The position numbers and the translations under genes were made by a program. This document shows positions 1-11,115 of a stretch of 64,000 nt of DNA, piece by piece (position 1 is the stretch's first letter; the number at the start of each line of letters is the position of its first letter). This DNA comes from Nothopassalora personata (Eukaryota > Ascomycota > Dothideomycetes > Mycosphaerellales > Mycosphaerellaceae), in the NCBI GenBank assembly GCA_033816765.1, contig CM066292.1:4340001-4404000 (forward strand), in the 5' to 3' direction. Under the pieces are notes generated by a model. That model was given only the letters and a program-made list of their open reading frames with translations, searched no databases and was not told where the DNA came from.

Positions 1-954
1 CTCTCCAAAAGCGGGTTAGTGCCCAAAATACGTCAGTCACAACGACAACTGTTGGCTACCTACTAGTACATGGCATCTGGATCGAGTCGCTTGCGTTACT
101 CGTGTGCTATTCGTGAAAAGGTTCACTGTGTTCTGATATGCACAGTCCAGCCAGGCGAGTTGTAGTAGAGCCGCATCGCAGCCTGTCGAGGCACTACGCT
201 CACGAGCCATGGAGAACAATCATATGTGGTCAAAGTACACACCACATGCACTTAACCCACGACAACAATTCTTGTTGTCAAAATATAGGTATTAAACTTG
301 TCCCGTTCGAAGATGATAAAATGATGCGTTGCACAGACGTTCAACGATACCAATTACCACGCTGCAAAAAGATAGCTTCCCTTGGTTTCGATCCAAGGAC
401 TATGATATAGTCAGTGAAAGTTGCGGCAGAGGGAATTCCGATGTGATATATGACTCACCCTTCGGGTCGACTTAACCGATGAACATCGATAAGTATGAGC
501 CCGACGCCTGTGGGATCGTTAGCGATTGGCCTGATTGAAGACGAAGTTTCTGAACATACGCTTCCTGAACATTTGTTAGATTAAACTCGGTGAGGCACAT
601 GTCGCTACTAGTACACTGACCGCTGCGCCAGGAAGCTGATGCTCAACCGGTTTCAACGAGTTGATGAGTAAGCATAATTTTAAATGAGAATATGTACCCT
701 CAAATGTAAAGGGTCCTTGAACGGAAACCAGGGGAAGCTATTCGATCCTTCGACACTCCTTCCAACGAGTACATCATCGTCCATATTCATGTATCGTGAT
801 ATTGCTACTGATCCGAAAACCTCGCGCGAGCATGTTCGAACAAGTGTACACTCGAACGTATGTCCCAGGAGATGGATATCATCGTATTTCCGCGGCTGTT
901 AGCTATTATCTTTGTACGGCTTCCGCAGCATGCCTCGCGGTGGTGCATCCGTAC
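1..954. other. No gene recognised
   Basis: Only short, overlapping open frames occur on both strands, with none resembling a protein family. No tRNA-like fold, repeat or RIP-type base bias was noticed. It lies downstream of the minus-strand gene ending at 955 and may hold its 3' UTR. Confidence 0.5.
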
Positions 955-1532
955 TCATACCCGACCTTCGCTGGCAGAATATCCCATAGCCCTTTTCCAC
1001 CAAGCAAGCACGCCACGATTGTCCATTTGCATTGCGAAGTCCTTGACCGAATCCGTCTCGTACAGTCCAGTCTTACAATGCGACCCACAAGGATGCATCG
1101 CATCTCTTTCGATGACTGCAGGCCTCGCAACAAGTTGAAAGTCTTTGTATCGTAGTCTCTGGGACACGAAGGCGTCCAGGTCAGCCTGCATGGACTGCAC
1201 TACAGCGGGCATCGTCGGCCACTGCTGACATGCTGACACACCTGTACGGCCGCGACCCAGTTCTCTACATTGGCCATGGCTCCTTCGCAGTACATCACGC
1301 CGGGAGGACTGCCGGTTCGCAGCAGTGCGAAGACATCTTCGTTCGCGGCCGCCTGTCGGAGCTTCGCAACCTTCTTCCGGGAGGTAATGTGGTGCGTTCG
1401 AATCAAGGCGTTACATATGGGGCGAGTCGCATTGGTGGCGGACATCAAGGGCTTTGCCAGAGTATACTGTTGACTGCGCAGGGCACTCATTGCATTGGCT
1501 GGGCAACCGTAACCCGTGCTAAGGAAGTTCAT
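955..1532 (-). CDS. DUF1115-like (RWDD2 C-terminal type) protein, 5' end uncertain
   Basis: Two exons are proposed: 1532-1242 and 1194-955, with a 47-nt intron (GTGTGT..GTGCAG). The join is in frame and gives about 176 residues. The first exon contains RTHHITSRKKVAKLR and then PPGVMYCEGAMANVENWVA, the layout of the DUF1115 domain in RWDD2-type proteins (His-His-Ile, Lys-rich helix, PG-V-x-EG strand, W-x-x-x-V/I helix). The second exon continues with RLRYKDFQLVARPA and ends with VLAWWKRAMGY, which reads as a normal conserved tail. The family's biochemical role is not established. The N-terminal RWD domain expected in relatives was not found upstream of 1532, so the start may lie in an unrecognised exon or the gene may be 5'-truncated. 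Intron and frame continuity make the C-terminal part convincing; the start ATG is only the first available. Confidence 0.55.
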
Positions 1533-2154
1533 CGCGGCTTCGGCTTGCCGTTTTGGGTGGGCCGCAGATCTCTCCAGCCCGTCCTTCTAGCAACACAATC
1601 TAGCAATCGAATCACATCATTGCATTCTTCCAAGGCTCCAACGCTTAGCATACCTTTGGACCAAACCACGTGCCGATGACTAACCTCAGCAGACCTGTCA
1701 AGAGAGTAATCCTTTAACACGAGGGCTTACATTGCGCATAGTGAGACGCTTGGGTGCTGAACTTGCCCCATGTAACAGCCCCAAGGATGCTGCTGCATGT
1801 CGATGGAGCGTCCTGCGTTACTATGGACTGCCTCAATCGCAAGGCTAACGATCCTGGGGCATGCGCGAAGGAACGTCAGTATCCACGTTTCAGCTCAGCT
1901 CCCCTACAAGCGATTAGCGGATCGACCACGCGCACCACCTTCAGAGCCAACCCAGTGTCCAGACTCCGCACGAGTTGAGTCTGGGCAGTGCTGCAGTCAG
2001 CTTCGGCTGGATCATTGCGATGCAGCTGCCGGCGTTAAGAGGTAGGTGCGAGTGTATATGTGTATCGACAACTCGCATAGCAATCCCTCTCTGAGTTCCA
2101 CCCTACCATATCCCCATATCCGATCAGCGACACTGACTCTTCGAGACATTCAAA
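1533..2154. other. Divergent intergenic region
   Basis: It separates the minus-strand DUF1115-like gene from the plus-strand aldehyde dehydrogenase. It probably holds both promoters, and possibly an unrecognised first exon of the former. On the minus strand some stretches stay open for 30-60 codons but are broken by stops, and no family was recognised. Confidence 0.4.
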
Positions 2155-3863
2155 ATGGGCTTCCCCATTCCAGCAGAGAAGATTGAGACTCGCCATTACA
2201 TCAATGGCGAGTTCGCCGCATCCTCCGACAATGCCACATTTGAGCTGAAGTCGCCTTACTCACACGAGAAGATTGCGGACATCAGCGAGGCTTCGGTGGA
2301 TGACACGAATCGAGCTGTTGCGGCTGCCAAGGCTGCATTCCCAGCATGGTCAGCAAAAAGCGTAGCCGAGCGTGGGGCATTGATGAAGACTTTGGCTGGG
2401 AAGATCAGAGCGCTCCATAATGAGCTGGCACAGCTGAATGCTATGGACATGGGACGACCAGTATGAGACTCATGAGCCAACTTGGTGCTCGCAGCTAATC
2501 AAAACCAGGTCTCTACCTACTTCGATGGCTACTACGCGGTAAGCAAGTTCAAGTACAGCAGCCACGATGCGACATCTGAGACACACCCAGAATGCTCGTG
2601 GCTTCTGTCTCCTCGCTTGAGACAGCTAGTCTAAACTACCTTACCTTTAGGCATCCCTCTTCGAGCACTACGCAGAAGCCGGCTATGAAGCGAGAGGCAC
2701 CACATCCCTCAACACTCCCGGCTTCGTGAACATGACCTTTCGCCAGCCGATTGGACCAGTTGCTGCTATCATTCCATGGAACATCCCAACCCTATCCTTT
2801 GCCATGAAGATTGCACCAGCTCTCGGCGCTGGCTGCACGATCGTGCTGAAGACGAGTGAGAAGGCACCGCTGACGCCAGCGAGACTTGCTCACGCAGTGC
2901 AGGAAGTTGGTTTCCCTCCTGGTGTAATCAACATCCTCTCCGGTCATGGAACACCATCTGGGGCCACGCTCGCTAGCCATATGGATATCAGGATGGTGAA
3001 CTTCACTGGAAGCACTTTCACTGGTCGCAAGATTCAAGCGGCTGCTGCATCGAGCAATCTCAAGAAGGTCGTTCTCGAGCTCGGTGGCAAATCACCCGCC
3101 CTCGTCTTCGAAGATGCAGACCTCAAGAAGGCCGCTGCCGAGACTGCTGGCTCTATGCACATGCTCATGGGCCAGGCCTGTGTGGCAAACAGCCGTGTCT
3201 ACGTCCAGGAGTCCATCGCCGAGAAGTTCAAGGCAGCATTCATCGAGAACTTCGCGTCGCCCAAGAAGGGTGACCCGCTCAACCCAGAGACTCAGCAAGG
3301 TCCACAAGCCGATGAGCTCCAACATGAGCGCATCAAATCCTACCTCCAGGCCGCGACGGAAGGCAAGGGTAAGCTTGAGACTGGAGGAAAGGCTACGCAG
3401 GTCTACGGAAAGGGTTACTTCATTGAGCCGACCATGTACTCCGACGTCGACGAGAACGAGAAGACGCAGAAGGAGGAAGTCTTCGGACCTTTCGTCAACA
3501 TCAACACGTTCAAGACTGAGGCAGAGGCACTTGAGAAGGCTAATGCGACGGAGTATGGGCTGTACTTCTCGGTCTATACCAAGGATCTGAACAGGGCGAT
3601 GCGTGTTGCTAAGGCAGCAGAGTCGGGTACTGTTGCGGTGAATTGCACGAGTCCGTCGATGGCTATGGACACCCCCTTGTAAGTTCTTCGCCTTTTCAAT
3701 GATCTTCGTAGCCACATACTGACGGTGAGATAGCGGTGGGTACAAGGGTAGTGGCCAGGGTCGTGAGGGTATCGGGTACAGCTTGGAGGAGCACCTTGAG
3801 ATCAAGACTGTATTGATCAAGATCGATGAAGATGTTGGTAATCCGATTATGGTCGGGCACTAG
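2155..3863 (+). CDS. Aldehyde dehydrogenase (NAD(P)+-dependent, ALDH superfamily)
   Basis: Four exons, 2155-2460, 2509-2538, 2651-3678 and 3734-3863, join in frame to 497 residues, the usual length for tetrameric or dimeric ALDHs. The enzyme oxidises aldehydes to carboxylic acids with NAD(P)+. Visible motifs are IIPWNIP with the active-site Asn, LELGGKSP with the general-base Glu, and GQACVANSR with the catalytic Cys in the ALDH2 Cys302 position. EVFGPFVNI is the conserved C-terminal strand. All introns have GT..AG ends; exon 2 encodes only ten residues. The first ATG, at 2155, begins the normal N-terminal strand (RHYINGEF). No N-terminal targeting sequence is obvious, so a cytosolic enzyme is inferred. 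Substrate preference cannot be read from the sequence. CFD1 follows on the same strand. Confidence 0.93.
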
Positions 3864-4332
3864 GCTATGTAGTGAACGAATGCAAGTGATGTCGATGTGG
3901 ATTGTGTATGAAGTGCACTGGTATCAACACGACATAAGATTGGACGTTTCCCGGACCGATTGAATCCATATCCTCGAATCGAAGTTTTCAACATCTCCGG
4001 CCACAGCGATCTCGTGTAGAGCAGTGGACAACACCGTAATTGTAATAAGAGTGGAAATGATACGGTGTGAAATAGTCAGACTCAACAGAGGTTCTCCAAG
4101 CAAGTCGCCGTCGTCCCACCACTTTACCTCGCACGCTACCCCAACACTATCCTGAGGCATGAAATCCGTCGCCAACCAAAACTTGATGCACATTGATGAC
4201 CACTACATGGCGACATCGGTGGAGCATCGAGTGACGTCCAACTTTGAGATTACCAATCGACATGGCGGACATTTCTCGCCGTGATATAGTTCTGTCGTAT
4301 GCGACACCTACCGGTAGGTGCAATCCAGAACA
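3864..4332. other. Intergenic, ALDH 3' end to CFD1 promoter
   Basis: No gene, repeat or RNA was recognised. The last 60 bases before 4333 probably contain the CFD1 transcription start. Confidence 0.5.
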
Positions 4333-5262
4333 ATGTCGTTAAAGGACATCAAGCACATAACGCTCGTGCTATCGGGTAAAGGAGGAGTAGGCAAATCGAG
4401 CGTCACAACCCAACTCGCATTATCGCTGTCACTGCAAGGACATTCGGTCGGTGTCCTCGATGTCGACCTCACTGGACCTTCGATCCCGCGATTCTTCGGC
4501 ATAGAAACATCCAAAGTCACACAAGCGCCTGGCGGATGGCTGCCGGTACCGATCCACGAGGCACGGAACGGAGCGCAGACAACAGATGGCCATGGAGGTG
4601 AGGCGCAAAAGATGGGACCGCTGAGCTGCATGTCACTGGGCTTCTTGCTGGCGAACCGAGGAGACGCTGTGGTATGGCGAGGTCCAAAGAAGACGGCGAT
4701 GATCAGACAATTCCTCACGGACGTGCAATGGGGCAGTCTGGACTATTTGCTCATCGACACACCTCCAGGAACGAGTGACGAGCACATCTCACTGGTCGAG
4801 ACTCTGCTGAAGTCTGCGACACCCGAGCAGCTGTCTGGAGCGGTCATCGTGACGACCCCGCAGGCCATCAGTGTGAGCGACGTCAAGAAAGAGATCAACT
4901 TCTGCAAGAAGACGGGAGTGCACGTGCTCGGTGTCGTCGAGAACATGGCTGGCTTTGTGTGTCCGAACTGTTCAGAGTGCACAAATGTCTTCTCCAAAGG
5001 TGGAGGCGAAGCCATGGCGCAGGAGTTCCAAGTGCCGTTCTTGGGCAGCGTACCCATCGATCCAATGTTCATTCGCCTGATCGAAGAAGGCAAGAGACCA
5101 ATTTACCCCGAAGGCACAATCATCAAGGGACAAGACATGGAAGATGCGCAAGCAGACGCAGAGGACACGTCAGGACTTCTGGTGGAAAAGTACACAGCTT
5201 GCTCACTTTCGAAGATCTTTGACAGCATTACCAAGGACCTAACTACGAGAATCGAACGATGA
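4333..5262 (+). CDS. CFD1: Cytosolic Fe-S cluster assembly factor CFD1 (NUBP2 type P-loop NTPase)
   Basis: Single exon, 309 residues. CFD1 forms the cytosolic scaffold complex with NBP35, on which 4Fe-4S clusters are built before transfer to cytosolic and nuclear apoproteins. The N-terminus carries the deviant Walker [11 protein letters not shown] (about residues 14-23). DVDLTGPS and a TPPGTSDEH Walker B/switch region follow. The cluster-bridging motif [17 protein letters not shown] lies near residues 207-223. The long N-terminal Cys extension typical of NBP35/NUBP1 is absent, which separates it from that paralogue. An in-frame GTG lies upstream, but the first ATG at 4333 starts directly before the conserved strand and is chosen. 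The 3' end is 121 bases from the convergent minus-strand gene. Confidence 0.95.
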   Translation: MSLKDIKHITLVLSGKGGVGKSSVTTQLALSLSLQGHSVGVLDVDLTGPSIPRFFGIETSKVTQAPGGWLPVPIHEARNGAQTTDGHGGEAQKMGPLSCMSLGFLLANRGDAVVWRGPKKTAMIRQFLTDVQWGSLDYLLIDTPPGTSDEHISLVETLLKSATPEQLSGAVIVTTPQAISVSDVKKEINFCKKTGVHVLGVVENMAGFVCPNCSECTNVFSKGGGEAMAQEFQVPFLGSVPIDPMFIRLIEEGKRPIYPEGTIIKGQDMEDAQADAEDTSGLLVEKYTACSLSKIFDSITKDLTTRIER

Positions 5263-5383
5263 AAACGATACACGCCATTCCTATACCATGCCACCCATGC
5301 TATGCAGTACCTGTACATCGAAGCCCACACTTTGTACACGGTAGGTGAAGAGTCCCGGAAACTCTTCATCTTCTCCGGTGGTA

Positions 5384-8300
5384 TTACAAGCAGACGAGAC
5401 CCAATAGCGGATTGTTAGTCAACAAGCATGTCGGCGTTGGGCTAGGCGCTGACGCGCCTGCGGCTGTTGCCGAGCTCGACCTCGAACTGGAACTCGAACT
5501 GGAGGAAGATCTTGTCAATGTCGACAGAGTCGAGGCAGTGGGCGTCGGCGCCGGGATGACCGTTGTCCTCGAGCCGACAAGCTCGCTTGTCATGCTGACC
5601 ACTGGACATACCACGCCGCCCAAATATCCAGTACTGCAAATGGTGATGGTGGTATACGTGGTGATGGTGGTCACGGGCACCACAGTGGTGATCATCGATC
5701 GTGAGCTGGATGTGATGGTACTCGAGCCCGAGGCGGAGCTTGTCCTTGTTGCCGCTGTCGCTGTCGCTGCCGTTGGTATACAGGCCCCTCCTGCGCCAAG
5801 GACCCCCCCAACTGCACCGATGAGGCAAGGTACGGCGCTCGATAGCCCAGAGCCCACAGAGCTGACGGCATTTCCAATTCCGCCCGACACTGAGCTCAGC
5901 CCAGAGACCACGTCGCCTACTGCAGAGCTGACGATAGGTACCACGTCACTCAAGATCGGCAGACCTGGTGTGATTGTTGGCGGTGGCGCGTTGTTTGTGG
6001 CAGATACAGCTATTGAAGCGACAGAAGTCGGCGGCGTAGGTGGGCGACTAGTCGACGTGACAGTCTGTCCATTCGAGTCGATCGCAGGAATCGCCCTTCC
6101 AACCAGAACAACAGTATCAGCAACTGTCGATCCGGCTGCAGCGTTACCGAGATCGCGGAGGTACTCGCAGGTAGGACCTGTCTTCGTGACCGCAATGCAG
6201 TCAGCCTGTTCTCATGATTAGCTTCAGCTTTCCAATTTCGTCTTTTGATGTTGACCATACCATATTGGAGCATCTATTACTGCAACCCAGAATCGCCGTA
6301 TCACCAGGTACCCTCTTCACCAACTCCTCCTCCTCCCTCTTAGCTACAGCCACCGACTGACTAATCCTCACACTGGATGGAAAGTTGACGTTACACAGAA
6401 TCTGATAATTCGCGCCCACCGAATCAATATAGTGCGCGCCATCAGCTCTCGGACAGCTCAAATCCACAGGCGCAGCTCCCGCAAATGCCGCGCTCGCAAC
6501 ACCACTGCCAGTCGCGCTCTTGTAGTAACATGTCGATGTCGAGGCTTGGAAAGTAACGCCATTACATCCCACCACGGAAGCGCAAGAATTCGCACAGCTG
6601 TACACATCCGGCTGGAGCGAGGTCGAAATGTCGAAGCCGACATAGCTCGTCGCACAATTGATCTGGTATGCGCGACCGTTGGGCGCAACGTATAAGAGGC
6701 CTGAGGCGCCGGGACACGCGAAAGCCGGACGGACACTGGCGGTGGGGATGACGCCTGAGGATGTCGCAGTTGCGGTTCCGCCGTTGCCGCCGGCGCCGGG
6801 AATGAGGTTCGTGAGAGGATTTCCCGGGATTAAGCTGGAGATGACTGAACCCAGACCTGTCGCGAGCGTTGGTATGAGGTTCGTCGGAAGGTTGGTAATG
6901 CCGCCGGGAATGCTTACTGTGACGTCGGGGAGGACCACGGTGGGTGTGATGGAGACGAGAGTTGGGAGGCCGTTGGTGTCGGTTGTGGAGATGAGGTTTG
7001 TGCCGGTTGGGTTGGTTGGGATTGATGGGAGGAGGTTGGTGAGGGGGTTGTTGGTTGGGAGGAGGTTTGTAAGGGGGTTGGTGGTAGGGCGAGCTGTGGG
7101 AATTATGTCGTCGATGATGGAGGAGAGGGCGTTGTCGATGTTGGAGATTGGGAGACCGGTTGTGAGGCCGTTGAGGATGGAGGAGACGCCGTTTCCGAGG
7201 GAGGAGACGATTGGGAGGTTGGAGGGGAGGTTGTTGATGACGCTGGAGACTACGCCTGCGTTGAGGGTCAGCATTGGATAGATCAGACGATTGGCGTCTT
7301 GCTTACCAGGCAGGTTGGTCAGTGGCACATCACTTGGCAGGCCAGCGATGATTGAGCTCAAGGCATTGGGTAGCTCCGTGGTCAGTGGGATGTTGATGGT
7401 TGGCGTGGGAAGTGGAAGTGAGCCGCCACCTAGGATCTCGCTGACGATCGACTCAACCTGTCCAGGAAGTGGAGTAACGACACCCGGCAGGTTGGATATT
7501 ATCGATTCAACAGCTCCAGGAAGCCCCGTGACAACTGGTCCCAGATCCGAAAGTATCGATGAGACCACACCAGGAAGTTGGGTGACCACAGAAGGTACCT
7601 CGCCAAGGACGGAGCTGAGTGCATCAGGAAGCCTACATAGAAGTGTTAGCGATGGCTTAACGGTCGATTCATCCGTTGCACTTACTCAGTCAAGATGGGC
7701 AAGTCGCTCTGGAGACCACTAATGATCGAATTGATCGGAAGGACGGTGGGCAGTGCACCCAGAATCGACGACAGCTGATCCGTGAGCTGTGTGACGGGAA
7801 GACCGGTGGGTAGACATCCAAGCACCGAGCTCAATGCTCCAGGGACAGCATCGAGTGGAAGATCAGTCGGCAGAGAAGCGAGCGCAGACGAAAGCAGCGC
7901 AGGTACGACAGAGGCAGCGACCGTGGGAACGCATCCCAGAGCAGATGTGATCTGTGCTGGCACCGCGGTAATTGGTGCTAGTGCGGTGGTAGGTTGTGTA
8001 GGCGTGGGAATGATCTCCCCAAGCAAAGATGACAAAGCCCCGGGGAGTGGCGTGGCGATCGTAATGTCATCAAGTATCGAGCTTATCACTCCTGGCAGAT
8101 TCGTCAGGGGAACGTTCGTTGGCAGGCCTCCCAAGACCGAAGAGACCACATCTGGCAAATTCGTGAGCGGAGTGTCCGTAGGCAGCCCAGCAATGACTGA
8201 TGAGATCACGTCTGGCAGGTTCGTGATCGGGAGGCCTGTTGGTAGATTGCCAAGGACCGAGGATATGATGTTGGGCAGATCGATCGATGGCGAGCGCGTG

Positions 8301-8646
8301 GGTAGAGCTCCAAGTAAGGAAGAAGCGACACCCGGCAGATTTGTGAGTGCGCTGGGTAGTAGAGTCGGCAGACACGGAAGCGTCGCTTGTCCGACAAGAG
8401 TGCCAGAGTAATCATCTGGTAGCACGGTAATTGTCAAGACCGGAGGGCAGCCACCTAAAGCAAGATTAGCACAACGCACCCGATGGCGATGGACCACATA
8501 CTTGGTAGAAGGTCACCAAGGTTAAGTCCGATACCCAGGTCAGCTCCGACACTCAGTACAGGTGCTTGAGCGCTGACAAGCCCGAGGCAGAGCGGCAGAA
8601 GTGCGAGGCTGCGCATGGCGAACGAGTGGCCAAGTTTCGTAGCCAT
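5384..8646 (-). CDS. Secreted Leu-Pro-Ser repeat protein with two PAN/Apple-like Cys-rich modules
   Basis: Five exons (8646-8502, 8454-7686, 7632-7307, 7255-6261, 6205-5384) join in frame to 1018 residues. Residues 1 to about 28 form a signal peptide (LALLPLCLGLVSAQA). From about residue 75 to 500 runs an array of roughly 20-residue units of the form LPxVxSSxLGxLPTxxPLTN. Two Cys-rich modules follow at about 590-670 and 680-765, each with a CP..G..Y..NG/GANYQI.C start and a C...C....C...C pattern, resembling fungal PAN/Apple domains. The tail is Ser/Thr/Pro-rich with a Ser tract. The third intron (7256-7306) is 51 nt and has no stop, so a naive ORF reads through it; removing it restores the LPGVVSS repeat. 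A cell-surface or extracellular adhesive role is inferred only. No orthologue was recognised. Confidence 0.8.
7085..8360 (-). repeat. Coding tandem repeat, about 60-bp units
   Basis: Diverged 60-bp units inside the secreted protein gene encode LPxVxSSxLGxLPT modules. They explain the long open frames seen on the opposite strand here. The best-preserved copies are at about 8070-8360. Confidence 0.75.
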
Positions 8647-9978
8647 TCTGTATGATCCCGAAGACAAGGCTTCAGCAAGACGGGATGAAGGAGAATGGGC
8701 ACTAGAAGCCGTCGTAAGGGAGTTGCGGTGGTGATGCTGGCTTGCGTCTCCATCGCGACCGTCGGCTACTTGAGCGCGTTGGTGATAAGATTTGTTTATT
8801 GCAATGGCATCGAGTTGGAACAACAGACATGCAATATGGGTAGCACTCGGTCGCCCACAATGTTATTTGCGATGCGTGAGCTTCCCTCGAGAGATTGTCC
8901 TACCATACAGCAGGAAGGGAGGGGCCTTCCAGCAAGCCTAGAGCTGCCGATCACGATGCTCAGCATGCCTGAAGAGACCAAGCTGTACCACGCTTCATGT
9001 CACGCCCCTTGGCCGAGCAGGCTGAGCCGAGTTCTAAGACATGTATCACAGAGAATGGAAGTCCAATGAGAAGTGCGTCAATCTGGATGACGCGGTACAG
9101 AATTTGAAGTCCATGTCGTCTCTCATTGAATATCTTCTCCGTTGATCTGTACGACAACTTCACCGTGCCAAAAGATAGCCTCGCAGTCTGATAAGATATT
9201 GCAGATATTGATGAGGTCGGTCTCGGCACGCACAGACTCGGTTCGGTGTGCCACACCCACATTCGCGGTAACAACATTCCCGAGTCTGCTTGCCCTTATC
9301 AAATCGGAATGGTATTTCGTGTCTGGAATGTCCATCGTCAACCAGTCGTCGCGCTGGTTCCCACCTCAGTATCGTTGCTTGCGACATTTACTGGCCACTG
9401 TGGTGGCATGTGCTTCCATATCGGTCTACGATTCGTACTATTGACTTTTTAACTGTTCTGATCATGTGCAGACGGCCGCCGGATGAATGCGGAAAGTCCG
9501 CCAAGGCTTTCCCCCTTCGGCCAAAACATCGATCATCAGCATCATTCGTCGAGCATATGATGTGCTGGCAAAAAGAATAGCTGCGAGAGCTCTCGGTGAA
9601 AAATATGAACTTCCATCTCCAGCGTAACCTGCGGGTGCAGTAGACGAGCCGGACTGTCTTCCTGTTAGCGGGAGCCAATGAGAACACGAGCTGAAGATTT
9701 CAAACGCCCACATCGTGACCAACTGCAGGCTGTCAGCACCATGTCGCACACCATTTTGGTGGAGCCAGACTGACTTAGATCAACCAAGATTTGCTGAGAT
9801 TTGCCCATTGGAACACGGTGCTGATTTAGAGCATCTATTGGCTGGCTGCATGACGCGACAGCGAGGTGCGTACAAGTCCGCAGGCCTCCATCTAACCGTG
9901 AACTATTCCGGATGATCACGGCAAAGTGTCTTCGGTCTACATTGTTCGTGATATGCGGCGCCCGTTCTTCCGAGGCCT
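8647..9978. other. No gene recognised
   Basis: This is the upstream region of the minus-strand repeat protein and the downstream region of the minus-strand PQ-loop gene. Small open frames on both strands overlap one another and resemble nothing known. No repeats or RNA genes were seen. Confidence 0.45.
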
Positions 9979-11115
9979 TCAACGAGTGCTCTCGTCTCTC
10001 CCTCTTGCCTCGCCATTCGGTACACCATTGACGATTGCTATGCCCTCGTTGTTGTTGTCGCGATACAACCAGAACTGCACAAAGACAGCAAAGTCCAGGA
10101 AGAGCGTCCCGAGACTGCCGATAAGCCAGCTCAAGTTCACCAGGATGTATTTGCCATAGATCGATACAGCCTCCCCAGTCTTGCAGTGGCCCTCACGCCA
10201 TTGTCCGCGAGAATGACGACTGCAGATAGGCTCGAACGCAAGGATTGACAGGACATACGTCAGGTTGCCAATGCATGCGAAGAGAAAGAACAGCGCATTC
10301 AGTCCCTCAGTAGACTTGCGTCGATAGTTCAAAAGCAACTGCGGCACACGGCTGCCGAGGTACAATACGGCGCAGATGTATCCAAAGATCTGGCCCCAAA
10401 GGTTGAAGTTGAGCGAGTCAGCCTGGTCCGCAGCAGCAGACTTGTCGTGCTCGTTTCGTGGAGTGGATGGACTGAGGTAGTAGCCAGCGACACCAGCAAG
10501 AACGACCAAGACGATGGCCGTGCTGTTGAATAGAATAGCTTGGATCCATGACCTCGGCTGGTGAGGCTTCAAAGCTTCGGTATCTGGGGCTTCCTCTGGG
10601 TGCGAATGGATCGGCACAGCTGGTGAGAAATGAGTTGGATCGAGGCTTGCAAGCCTCTCGCGGAATGTCGAGCCTGATCTCGCGCGTGGTTCTACATCAG
10701 CCGCGTTTGCAGGGCGCCCTGTCGGTTCGGCATAGCCATTTGAGATCAGAGGGGATCGCTCGCATGGTGCAGCGTTCTCGCTGTCTGGCTTCTTATCTGG
10801 CCTAGGATCACGAAGTCTGAAGCCGGTGTAGTAGAAGTATTGGCCAAGCAGTACAACATCGGCCGCAGTATAGTAGATGGCCAGAATAATCATCGTCGCC
10901 AGCACTCCCTGCAGTACCGCGCCAAGGATGTTGAAAATGTCGCCAAGAAGCCATATTATGATGAATTCCACCGAAAGCCCCTCTGCAGAGCTTCGCCTAA
11001 AGTTTTCAATGATCTGCGGGGAGAAAACGACCACCCAACATGCGATCGATATCGATCCGCATATCCCAGAAATGGCTTCGATATCGACACTGTAGCTTCC
11101 AGAAGGAGGGAACAT
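9979..11115 (-). CDS. PQ-loop repeat vacuolar transporter, YPQ/PQLC2 (basic amino acid) type
   Basis: Single exon, 378 residues. The family exports cationic amino acids from the vacuole or lysosome and has seven membrane helices with two PQ-loops. The first PQ-loop is VVVFSPQIIENFRRSSAEGLS (PQ at about residues 33-34) and the second is RVPQLLLNYRRKSTEGLN (PQ at about 257-258). Helices II-III read LLGDIFNILGAVLQG and MIILAIYYTAADVVLLGQ, very close to yeast Ypq1. A long hydrophilic loop (about residues 105-200), rich in Pro, Arg and Ser, separates the two halves and is variable in the family. An in-frame GTG codon precedes the ATG at 11115; the ATG is used. Assignment to the family is firm; the exact substrate is not shown. 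Confidence 0.92.
   Translation of the reverse strand: MFPPSGSYSVDIEAISGICGSISIACWVVVFSPQIIENFRRSSAEGLSVEFIIIWLLGDIFNILGAVLQGVLATMIILAIYYTAADVVLLGQYFYYTGFRLRDPRPDKKPDSENAAPCERSPLISNGYAEPTGRPANAADVEPRARSGSTFRERLASLDPTHFSPAVPIHSHPEEAPDTEALKPHQPRSWIQAILFNSTAIVLVVLAGVAGYYLSPSTPRNEHDKSAAADQADSLNFNLWGQIFGYICAVLYLGSRVPQLLLNYRRKSTEGLNALFFLFACIGNLTYVLSILAFEPICSRHSRGQWREGHCKTGEAVSIYGKYILVNLSWLIGSLGTLFLDFAVFVQFWLYRDNNNEGIAIVNGVPNGEARGRDESTR

Noticed and set aside
376..420. TTTCGATCCAAGG as a tRNA T-arm
   Set aside because: No matching acceptor or D arm could be placed around it.
3092..3820. 242-codon minus-strand frame over the aldehyde dehydrogenase
   Set aside because: Antisense shadow of a clear ALDH exon, and it runs across an intron.
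5412..8411. Long plus-strand open frames (up to 269 codons) opposite the secreted repeat protein
   Set aside because: They mirror the repetitive codons of the minus-strand gene, which has a signal peptide, splice sites and domains; the plus frames have none.
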